A DNA stretch of 64,000 bases, taken from Hirundichthys speculiger. Taxonomy: Eukaryota > Chordata > Actinopteri > Beloniformes > Exocoetidae. Positions within the stretch are counted from its first letter, which is position 1. Each line of letters starts with the position of its first letter. Positions 57,558 through 64,000 of this stretch are shown here, piece by piece. The DNA lies in contig JAGFBZ010000261.1 of NCBI GenBank assembly GCA_018398805.1, positions 2,604,001 through 2,668,000 on the forward strand, read 5' to 3'. Position numbers and translations under genes: made by a program. Under the pieces are notes generated by a model. It worked only from the letters and a program-made list of their open reading frames with translations. It made no database searches and was not told where the DNA came from.

Positions 57558-60500
57558 ACTTTTGTGTACTATTGTGCTGTCTGATTTACTGTACTACACA
57601 TAGGAGTAGCTGTAACTTAAAAGCTTATTATTGACTTTGGAAAGAGCAGCTGACGAAACCATTTCCCCAAAAGGTTAAATTAACAACTGTTTTTGATGAT
57701 ATCACATGATTAACAGCTGACCTTTCCCAGAACTGGAAGTGGAGGCCGCATCGAGATAGCCTGACCAACCACACTCATTCGCTTTAGTGAAAATACTCTC
57801 TTATGAAATGGGTCTCGTACCCCCACCCATTTCCCATTTTTACAACCACTTCCACCGGTACAGAAAGTACCAAACCAAATGCTAGGCTGGGTTGCACACC
57901 AATCTGGAAGTCCATTTGGTGACATCTCTGAATGGTTGTATGTCTATTCAATTTCATCTGAAGGCAGTTTTTTTTTCTAATTTTGTTTGTCCTGCCCCCA
58001 TAAAAACAAAGTTAGATTCAGAGGAACCAGACTAAGGGCCAATTCCAGTTCCTCCCTTAACCCTCAATCTCAACCCACGGCCTAAACCCTCAATCTTTGG
58101 CCCTCAATCTTGGCCCTCGAAAGTAAGTGTAAGGGCTATCTATCTTACATCTATCTTACATTCGTAGCTAGCTTTTTCTGGCGCAATCCTTTTCGAAGAT
58201 GTCTTGGCGAAAGTACACAATGCCTTCTGGGTAGCCCTTACTCCCATGGGTGGTGCCGAATCTCAATATTGAGGACGAAACAGCCCTTCAAACTTGTCCG
58301 TCAACTTGATGTTCTAAGAATCGACACAGCACTTGCACTTCACGGTAGCGCACATTTTTGAGATTGAAGGTTGAGATTGAGGGTTGAGATTGAGGGCTAA
58401 GGGAGGAATTGGAATTCACCCTAAATCTGTGCAACAAAGATGGCGGCCAGATTGTCATCAAGATGCATCAAGATATTCTTTTTTTTCACAAGTGTTTTTA
58501 AAGATGAACATTTCTCATCCATGATCTCGTGATAACGAGCTGATGAAGTTTGTGCAACATGATCATGTGATATTATGTCAAACACTTTGTTGGACTTTAA
58601 TGTATTTTAGGAATTTTTGTTTGCTCTTTGCTTGTTCCTTTAATTTTTGTTATTCTTTTCAATGGATACATTAAAAAAAAAGTTTGCGTACACAAAAAAA
58701 ATTGTGCACAACAGCAGTTGAGATCCTGGCAGACTGTATCAACATCTGTCTAAAAGTAGAGTTCATATTTTTAGTGGAAGGTGACCCTCCCTGTGGAATG
58801 TGGGAGAATTAGAAATTTCAAGTTAGTGTCTAGACCACAAATGCAAAAATTCTTCCAAAGCCTGACCCGGTTAACCACATATTGTGTCTCTTTATAGCTC
58901 ATGTCTTATTCTTACAATTTAAGAGATGCGGTGTCTGGAAGCTGCAATGGTTTTTGCAAACAGTAATAGTTCACGACTGCGCTCTGTTTAGACTTTAGTT
59001 TTAGAAGCTGCAGCCATAAAGAAGGACCTATAAAAAGTATATCACCAGATTGAATGCTGTAAACAAGAAAACCCCAACTGGTTTCCAGATTGATGAGTTC
59101 TATATTTGAGTAACACTCAGCATTTTAAGATCTTTTGGTTTAAATCTAGTTTAAGTTTTTCATGGCTGAAAAGATAAAGCAGAAAGATCCAACATTATCC
59201 ATTCGAGAGGTTCACAATAAAACCTGTTTCAATCCAAATGTAAATCACGGCGCAGAGTCAGGTAGAAACAGCAGAAGATGATGAATGTAGGAGCCATCTA
59301 TTGAACTTCCCAGTCAAGCCCTCTGTTTCCCTTACACTCTTTTTTCTTTGTTTTTTTTGTGTCACTATCGGTCTTTATTTCACAGTGAGAAAGAGGACAG
59401 GAAATCATGGCAGAGAGAACGGGGAAGACACGCAGTAAAGGGTCACAGGTCAGGAGTAGAGCCCACGATCGCTGCAGGACGACTGCAGCCCCTGTACATG
59501 GGCCGCCTGCCCTAACCACTGCGCTACGGGGCGACTTCACTTGCTCTCTTTTTTCTAAACAGGAAACCACATGTCTGAAGCCCTCCAGGGCCCCGTCGGA
59601 AGGTTTGTTTTGATTTTTGTACAGTGAGAAGATATTTGTCACAACAAACCTGTCACTTCCAGACTCCCACAGGCAGCTCTGGGCTAAACCATCGAGATGT
59701 TCGAATGGTTAAATGACATACTTCCATTTGACATTTTTAGACAGAGAACCTCCTCATTTAGAATTTTCTTACTTATGCATTTATTATAGTTTGCATGCGA
59801 TCCCTTAGCCTTGTACAGATTCAAAACAACGCAGCAGTGGATGGATGAGGATTCCTCTCCAAACTGTTCTTTTTATACCCTTTTTGTACACATACAAAGT
59901 TAAAATGACTTCGGTTTCGTCTGTGGAGATCCTATCACTGAAGAGGAATGACATTTTTGAGTCATTTTTTTCCCCCGCGTAGCTCCGTTGCCCCTTGTTC
60001 TAACTCAAAACTGCTTCAATTCACATTGTTCTGGTCCTGAACAAAAAGATTACACTCTATCCACTCTATCTGATAATGACCTAAGGTTTTTCTTTAAACT
60101 GTGGAACTTTCCTTGCAATTGACTTTGTATCAAAACTGTAAATTTTTTTCCTGAAGTTGGGCTTATTTCTTTCTAGATTATACTATGCCTAATAGTTTTT
60201 GCAAATGTATTCCAAGTAAAATGGTTAAAGGCACTATTGGCCTAACTACCAGAACAACTGTGGTAAATCTTAGCTGCAGAAAAGCAACAAAAGAGGAACT
60301 AAAATAACTTGCGCAGTGGACCACTGGTTATTAACTCGTGGCACTAGAGAGATTCACCCTAATTTACGGGCATCATTGCCTTGTAGCTTGTTTTTAATTT
60401 GATGTTTCATTACAACACTGCCCCACTTTAGTCGCTGAGAACATACAGAGTCTGCATACACATTCTCAAGAGTTTGCTAATGCATTTCCATGACGTGGTT

Positions 60501-62383
60501 TGCACTGCACAGATGCTTTCAATTTGGCTCTGTGCAGAGCCAGCTCTCACAAATGTAACCCGGTGTTATTACTGCTGGGACATCTTAGTCAAAATACATC
60601 TGATTCCAGAGACAATATTGTAACTTGAGTCTACAAGCCAATGTCTCCTAAACCCTGTTTGTAATCATCTGGAGAGCATCACAGTGCACACATGTTAGAG
60701 TTCCAGCTCCTAACATGACAAGCTGGTAGGAACTGGGATAATGATTTCAGTTCACCCATGATTATGATGTAACCATGTTATTCTGTGGAAACTATAAGGA
60801 GGATAAAGTTCTGCTTCTTGTAATTTAAAGCATCAGAGATCCACAAAGGAAAGTAAAGAACAGGCAAATAGATAAGCAAATTCTTAAGAATATTTCATAA
60901 TCTTGCAATGGAAATCTATTATATGAAAATGAGGTCAAATGATATTTCATGTGCAAGGGATGATGTTTAGTTCAGTGGAAACACGAAAATGTCAGTACAA
61001 CTACTGTGGTAAAATGTATGCAAGTGTTACTCAGAATCTGGTGGCAACATAAAATTTTCACATAAAACAACCTGGGCCCAAAGATAAGCTCTGAATCATT
61101 TCCAAAAGTGATGAAAAATCTGGCCTGGTAGTTTCTTTGGAATGATGAACAAACTGATAACAAATACAGTATCTCCTACTTCTGTTCTTAGGAAAAACAT
61201 GACTAACAGTTCGAAAAAGGTTGCACCGACTTACTTGAGTTAAAAAAGATGTGCTCGTTGCACTCCTCCTCACTACAGGAGCAGATGAAGAACTCAGAGC
61301 CCATGCCCATTCTCTCTTTCATTTCACACTTGCTGTTCTTGTAATCCTCCAGGGTTAGGCCGTACAGTTTATGAGCTGGGTTGTGGCACATTGTATCGAA
61401 GGTGACATTGTCATCTTTTTTCCTCCTTGGAAAGAGAAAACACAGAAAATGCTGCAATTTACTAACTTTGATTTGTGGTTTGGTTTGTGGATTTGTGGAT
61501 GTATAAGCATCTAACATGTTCTACCTTGTGCAAACAGAGCATTTTTTCAGCTGAGTTGTATCCGTAAATATCATATTTCCCTTTTCAACAGTCCACAGCC
61601 TAAGTATTATGTAAATGACCGCTACAACAAGGTCAAAGACAATAACTGTGAAAGCCACAGGAAAACGGTAAAAAACCCAACCTGCACAAATCTGCATATT
61701 CAGATTGTGAATTCCTGCTGAGCAGTGAGGGCTGCACAGTTCTGACATACATTTAAAAGAAGTGCTGCCGTCCATTATTCTGCCATTAGCTCTCTGCTAA
61801 CCTCAGCTCATAACATGCACACGACAATATAATGAGAAACAGTAGCGTGGCCTTAAGCTCTTAACACCGTCTCAGATTGGCTTCCTGCTGCTTCTCACAT
61901 TCAGACGTGATCTAGATGGATGGTTACACGCTCGTGCATTTTCATATTCCAACCACCTGTCTGCAGCGGAAAGACAAAGTGTTGAAAGACAAGGGTCACC
62001 CTGAGAGAGAAATTGGAGAGCTTCAGGGAGGAAATGATGCCTGATTTGATTAATAAAGAAAATCTGCTGTTTCTCTCATCCTCCTTCTTTGTGTATGCAC
62101 GAATGATGATTTAAGAGTTTGAACAATGCCATAAAGCATGTTCTTACTTATAAATACATTTTACCATTACTTAAAATGCATTTATGTCCAAAACTATTGA
62201 TTTTATAAACCTGGAATGCTGTTTGTAATGTAAACACTTACCAAATAGCGACGCACACGTCATCAATGTTGGGACAGATGGAAGTGATGTTACACTCCAC
62301 CTTGCAGCTCCCTTTACCAGTGCAGCTGGTAACCTGCACATCACAAAACTTGCACAGCGCTCTCATTTTCATTATATTGGCCT
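42076..62383 (-). CDS. tgfbr2: TGF-beta receptor type II, coding exons 2-7 (5' partial)
   Basis: Single-pass membrane serine/threonine kinase that binds TGF-beta and then phosphorylates the type I receptor to start SMAD signalling. Six exons join in one frame: 62242-62383, 61235-61425, 55508-56283, 51621-51762, 43375-43499 and 42076-42255, together about 518 residues. Every junction has a GT donor and AG acceptor, and the phases agree (split W, S and E codons; clean boundaries at GQ/VG and HS/GI). The order is cysteine-rich ligand-binding domain, membrane helix, glycine loop GKGRFAEV, lysine in AVKIF, catalytic loop [21 protein letters not shown] and a C-terminal tail. Missing is only the short first exon with the signal peptide, expected upstream of 62383 and probably beyond 64000. 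Introns are 816, 4951, 3745, 8121 and 1119 bp. Identity rests on residue-level resemblance to vertebrate TGFBR2 over its whole length. Whether it is a paralogue 'a' or 'b' copy cannot be told from this window. Confidence 0.97.
42256..43374 (-). other. tgfbr2: TGFBR2 intron 6
   Basis: 1119 bp between exons 6 and 7, with GTAAGA donor and pyrimidine-rich CCCCCTTGCAG acceptor on the minus strand. AT-rich, with a T-run at 42635-42645 and 42800-42812. No gene or repeat with recognisable ends seen. Confidence 0.85.
43375..43499 (-). CDS. tgfbr2: TGFBR2 exon 6: kinase C-lobe
   Basis: 125-bp exon entering at CGAACAG/AGGTG and leaving at CACTCA/GTAAGA. It encodes [34 protein letters not shown] and NSWTNHS, the part of the C-lobe with the invariant Arg of RGRPEIP. 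Frame and length (126 nt with the carried-over G) agree exactly with the neighbouring exons. Confidence 0.97.
43500..51620 (-). other. tgfbr2: TGFBR2 intron 5
   Basis: 8121-bp intron. It holds a T-run (43570-43589), a GT repeat (47037-47051), a mixed C/T run near 46580-46600 and a strong hairpin at 49978-50019. Short open frames are scattered through it but none shows domain content or splice-consistent homology. The stretch 49810-50020 is locally more GC-rich than its surroundings and may be part of an unrecognised repeat. Confidence 0.85.
49978..50019. other. Strong imperfect hairpin
   Basis: Arms AAACAAGTTTGTCGGG (49981-49996) and CCCGACGAGCTTGTTT (50001-50016) pair over 16 positions with 14 Watson-Crick pairs, a 4-base loop GTCA, and flanking A- and T-runs that lengthen the stem. 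It lies in TGFBR2 intron 5. It looks like the centre or end of a small inverted-repeat element rather than a gene. Confidence 0.8.
51621..51762 (-). CDS. tgfbr2: TGFBR2 exon 5: activation segment and APE region
   Basis: 142-bp exon with acceptor TTTCAG/GTGGGC and donor GGAG/GTAAGA, encoding 47 residues plus one base. It carries [13 protein letters not shown], the P+1 loop and APE motif of the kinase, then the alpha-E/F region [14 protein letters not shown] with the conserved Asp that anchors the catalytic loop. It ends SRCSAIG, closely matching the vertebrate family. The final G completes the first Glu codon of exon 6. Confidence 0.97.
52235..52360 (+). repeat. LINE-like 3' coding remnant
   Basis: The plus strand contains CTTGTGGAACCTGCTCCCAG, GGGTTTGAGAGGCAGA and ACCTTTAAGATAAGGCTTAAAAC. 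In translation this is L-W-N-L-L-P-V-W, then R-L-K-T-F-like, a signature of old fish LINE 3' ends. Fragment only. Confidence 0.4.
52380..53817 (+). mobile_element. L2-type LINE, 5' part (reverse transcriptase), decayed
   Basis: Reads in broken frames through [20 protein letters not shown], then [64 protein letters not shown] and [13 protein letters not shown], then DLTWTNHI and LRRLRDFQL. This is the order of an L2/CR1-like reverse transcriptase and its downstream domain. The catalytic YxDD/FADD box is FSDN, and the frame ends in a stop after NISKTK. The endonuclease is absent (5' truncated). It is antisense to TGFBR2 and interrupted at 53817 by a Harbinger-type element. Confidence 0.85.
53818..54340. 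mobile_element. Harbinger-type element, copy 2, inside the LINE
   Basis: Same family as 12309-12717: both share AGGGCTGTGTATACT, GCAATGTGTCGCAGT, GGATGTAGAATTGACCAATC and GAGCATAAACCAGGC. A 3-bp duplication ACT (53815-53817 and 54341-54343) brackets it, and removing the element with one copy restores LINE continuity (RDFQL then [11 protein letters not shown]). Its minus strand keeps a MADF-domain fragment that copy 1 lacks. Confidence 0.82.
53961..54194 (-). pseudogene. MADF/Myb-like domain of Harbinger accessory protein, fragment
   Basis: Seventy-seven codons with [38 protein letters not shown] and [14 protein letters not shown], a typical MADF fold pattern (paired W and the R-D-x-F end). 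Harbinger elements encode such a protein beside the transposase to bind the ends and carry the enzyme to the nucleus. Only this part is left; no DDE transposase is present. Confidence 0.75.
54344..54966 (+). mobile_element. L2-type LINE, 3' part with (TTGATTTGAT) tail
   Basis: Continues the LINE with [40 protein letters not shown] and [20 protein letters not shown], then a frameshifted region reading [13 protein letters not shown]. The 3' UTR follows and the element ends in TTGATTTGATTGATTTGATT at 54941-54966, the usual microsatellite-like tail of L2 elements. Confidence 0.82.
55508..56283 (-). CDS. tgfbr2: TGFBR2 exon 4: transmembrane helix and most of the kinase domain
   Basis: 776-bp exon starting at a TTTTAG acceptor and ending GGACAG before GTAAGG; two bases complete the preceding serine codon and 258 codons follow. 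The helix [20 protein letters not shown] is followed by the stop-transfer [11 protein letters not shown]. After a charged juxtamembrane stretch come [11 protein letters not shown], the ATP loop [14 protein letters not shown], the catalytic lysine in AVKIF, the alpha-C region, LTAEERK, the catalytic loop HRDIKSSNI and CDFGLALRL of the activation segment. All key kinase residues (GxGxFAxV, K, HRD-K-N, DFG) are present. The human loop reads HRDLK; the I is a conservative change. Reading on past the donor runs into intron sequence. Confidence 0.97.
57524..57556. repeat. Run of 33 cytosines
   Basis: Uninterrupted C33 in TGFBR2 intron 3. On the minus (gene-sense) strand it is a G33 run, able to form quadruplexes in RNA. 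The length is at the limit of what assemblies report reliably. Confidence 0.9.
58032..58425. mobile_element. MITE with long inverted ends rich in CCCTCAATCTCAACC
   Basis: The left end TAAGGGCCAATTCCAGTTCC continues as TCCCTTAACCCTCAATCTCA; the right end, reversed, reads TAGGGTGAATTCCAATTCCT then CCCTTAGCCCTCAATCTCAA. Inverted similarity spans about 45 bp. Direct sub-repeats of CCCTCAATCT occur in both arms. No coding capacity; duplication length not clear, possibly TA. Confidence 0.72.
59336..59535 (-). mobile_element. tRNA-derived SINE
   Basis: On the minus strand the head begins GTCGCCCCGTAGCGCAGTGG then TTAGGGCAGGCGGCCC, an A-box-like start (GTAGCGCAGTGG). A degenerate B box lies in GATCGTGGGCTCTACTCC. 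The element ends in an A-rich tail (T-rich at 59338-59360 on the plus strand). Promoter boxes, about 200-bp length and A-rich end fit a tRNA-derived SINE. It lies in the same orientation as TGFBR2. Confidence 0.72.
61235..61425 (-). CDS. tgfbr2: TGFBR2 exon 3: second part of ectodomain
   Basis: 191-bp exon bounded by CCAAG/GAGG on the acceptor side and TCAA/GTAAGT on the donor side. Its first G completes the tryptophan codon begun in exon 2, and its last A completes the serine codon of exon 4. It encodes [15 protein letters not shown], a charged middle loop and the closing cysteine cluster [17 protein letters not shown], which matches the family pattern of a CSCS/DECN box just before the membrane. 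DNVTF is a consensus N-glycosylation site. Confidence 0.96.
61426..62241 (-). other. tgfbr2: TGFBR2 intron 2
   Basis: 816-bp intron with GTAAGT donor and CTTTCCAAG acceptor. An open stretch at 61521-61775 is antisense-free but carries no family signature and sits wholly in the intron, so I treat it as chance. Confidence 0.85.
62242..62383 (-). CDS. tgfbr2: TGFBR2 exon 2: first part of ligand-binding ectodomain
   Basis: 142-bp exon entering after a TTCCAG acceptor and leaving at a TTTG/GTAAGT donor, with split codons at both ends (E at the start, W at the end). It encodes the start of the mature extracellular domain with the cysteine pattern LCKFCDV, SC, SC, EC, SIC and VCVAIW expected of the three-finger toxin-fold receptor ectodomain. 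The motif CNITSIC carries a consensus N-glycosylation site. The N-terminal stretch before LCKFC is short (about ten residues in this exon), so the rest must come from exon 1. Confidence 0.96.
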
Positions 62384-64000
62384 CTGGAATAAGAGAGGAA
62401 GGGGGAAACATAACAAAGAGTGTGAGATGAATGCACAGAAACACTCAGAGCCACTGGATGGTTGAAGTAGTCAAATGGCATCTCAGGTTAAACAGCCAAA
62501 AACTGTCTCTAAAAGACTTTCATTATTATTAATAATAATCAGAATATGTGGATTAACAGTCATAAAATGTTAATTTTTAATTCCAGGATGGAAATCTCTG
62601 GAATTTGCCAGTAAGCACAAACATATTCAGCAAAACCACATGAAAACCCGAGGTATTTCATCCAAGAAGGGTGGCCATATTTTATTTTTTTCTCCCTGTG
62701 AAGTCCTCCTTTGGTCTTGTTCAGACTTGACTTTGCCAGCAGGCATACCCGTATCAGTGAGACAGGCTGGATTGTGCGATGAATGCCTGTGGGTTTGATA
62801 ATCACCTCAGCAGACAACTGCCAGACAGGAAAGTACAACAAATAAAGCAAACAAGGAGGAATCTTTTTGCTGAGAGGTCTTTAATTTGTCATCCCCATGA
62901 GTTGCCCCCCCACATTTAGAAAGGTGTTGTGCCAACAAGCGTAACATGATTCACTGGTGTTTATTTAAAAAAAAAAAAAAAAAAAAATGGAATAAGTGTG
63001 TGACTTATTTTATTTAAAGAGAAGTTCCCAGACTGTACTTCTGCAATTTGTTCTCGCACTAAGGGGCCTTTAATGATAATAATCAGCAGAAAAGCACAGA
63101 CCATTGTTCAGAGGAACAAGACACTCATAAGGTGATGAATCGCTTCTTTTCTTTTTTTTTTTTCAAGAAAGAAATCCTTCTAAACCCCATATACAGTACA
63201 TATGAGTGGAAAGTGGATCTTGTGGTTCTCAGAATTGGGAATTACCAGATAAAAATATTTCAAATTTCTCCAGATTGATCTAGCAATAATGGTTGAAGTA
63301 TCACTGGGATAATACCTCCATTGTGCTGACAATCCCTCCTGTTAAGTCAAGTCTACATGCATAAAGATAAGGAGGAATGAAAGAGAGATAATGGCTCGTA
63401 GAAGGTATGCATGCAGTGAGATGATATAAGAAAAACATGTTTAAAAAGGAAACAAGATAAAAATGCCCGCAGAGGAAGTTCCATGCATCAGAAAATGCAG
63501 CCCACGTCAAAACTAAGAGAAGGTGTATTCATTTCCACGAACATAATGCAGTTCACAGACTACCAGAGGATTTTTTTTATTACACTAACACCCATTGCTT
63601 GTGAAGTGACTTGACTCTTGTGAGAAGCTGCTAACCAGAATAGCTGATCACATGACCAGAAAGTGAGGCATTTTAGACCAGGAAGTGTAAGTGAAAGCAA
63701 GCTTCTCAGCAGCCAAATGTCTTCACACCTATCCTGAGAAAACGGTGTTGTGTGTTAGTCATCTTAACCTAGCACTGTGTCAGTGATGGAGGGTGGGGTT
63801 TAACCTGTTGCTTGTGGGTGCACGGCTGCTGTACTACGTGCTGCGAAGGAAGAGCAGCTCATTTAAAGCACAACATGTGGACGCAATTCTGAGCGAGATA
63901 CTTTCACAAGACGTTCTCAGGAAATTGCTGACATCTATTGTTGTCTGTGCCTGTCTCAACCAACAGACTCCCTTACAAATACAAACATGGAAATATTACG
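62384..64000 (-). other. tgfbr2: TGFBR2 intron 1 (part)
   Basis: Sequence upstream of exon 2. I looked on the minus strand for a signal-peptide exon ending in a GT donor with the phase needed by exon 2 (one base before AG GCC) and found none convincing. A long A-run is at 62968-62987 and a T-run at 63150-63163. The first exon and promoter are probably outside the window. Confidence 0.6.

Larger units (their letters stand above)
56284..61234 (-). other. tgfbr2: TGFBR2 intron 3
   Basis: 4951-bp intron between ectodomain and membrane exons. It contains a 33-C run (57524-57556), a MITE with long inverted ends (58032-58425) and a tRNA-derived SINE (59336-59535). The remainder, including 59536-61234, is AT-rich and featureless to my eye. 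Confidence 0.85.

Noticed and set aside
61521..61775. 84-codon minus-strand frame with a hydrophobic stretch
   Set aside because: Lies entirely in TGFBR2 intron 2 with confirmed splice sites on both sides and has no family signature.
62384..64000. TGFBR2 signal-peptide exon
   Set aside because: No ATG followed by a hydrophobic stretch and a donor of the right phase was found.
1..64000. CRISPR arrays, bacterial operons, rRNA genes, canonical tRNA genes
   Set aside because: None seen; the only tRNA-like sequence is the SINE head at 59490-59535.

Overview
The window is nuclear DNA of a ray-finned fish, most likely a teleost. Genes are split by long GT-AG introns, intergenic and intronic DNA is AT-rich, and there are many DNA transposons of fish type (hAT, Tc1/mariner and Tigger, Harbinger, P-like), an L2-type LINE, a tRNA-derived SINE and a Penelope-like fragment. 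Nothing in it is bacterial.

Two genes are secure, both on the minus strand. TGFBR2 (TGF-beta receptor type II serine/threonine kinase) occupies 42076-62383. I could place six consecutive coding exons with matching splice phases, from the cysteine-rich extracellular domain through the membrane segment and kinase domain to the stop codon. The signal-peptide exon is not visible and probably lies beyond 64000. Downstream on the same strand lies the first coding exon of STT3B (catalytic subunit of oligosaccharyltransferase) at 27020-27279, with a GC-rich promoter at 27280-27620. The rest of STT3B appears to lie left of base 1, so about 27 kb of the window is probably its first intron. The order and direction TGFBR2 then STT3B match the human 3p24-p23 block, but no GADL1 exon was seen between them.

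Layout: 1-27019, STT3B intron 1, a nest of transposons. A hAT element (1621-7404) has intact ends and an 8-bp target duplication and carries a Penelope-like fragment. A Tigger-like element (8704-10529) is interrupted by an element with 8-bp duplications and a THAP fragment (9334-10453). There is a Harbinger-type MITE (12309-12717), a ZBED hAT (13878-15662) split by a second 8-bp-TSD element (14372-15058), a second ZBED-hAT remnant (about 20200-20880) and a TTAA-flanked MITE (24670-25013). 27020-27620, STT3B exon 1 and promoter. 27621-42075, intergenic DNA with a few repeats and the TGFBR2 3' UTR. 42076-62383, TGFBR2 exons 2-7, with an L2 LINE split by a Harbinger-type element in intron 4, a 33-C run, a long-TIR MITE and a SINE in intron 3. 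62384-64000, TGFBR2 intron 1.

The two genes have separate jobs: TGFBR2 binds TGF-beta ligands and phosphorylates the type I receptor at the plasma membrane, while STT3B transfers N-glycans in the ER. Much of the interest beyond these genes lies in the dated nesting of mobile elements, several with base-exact target-site duplications.
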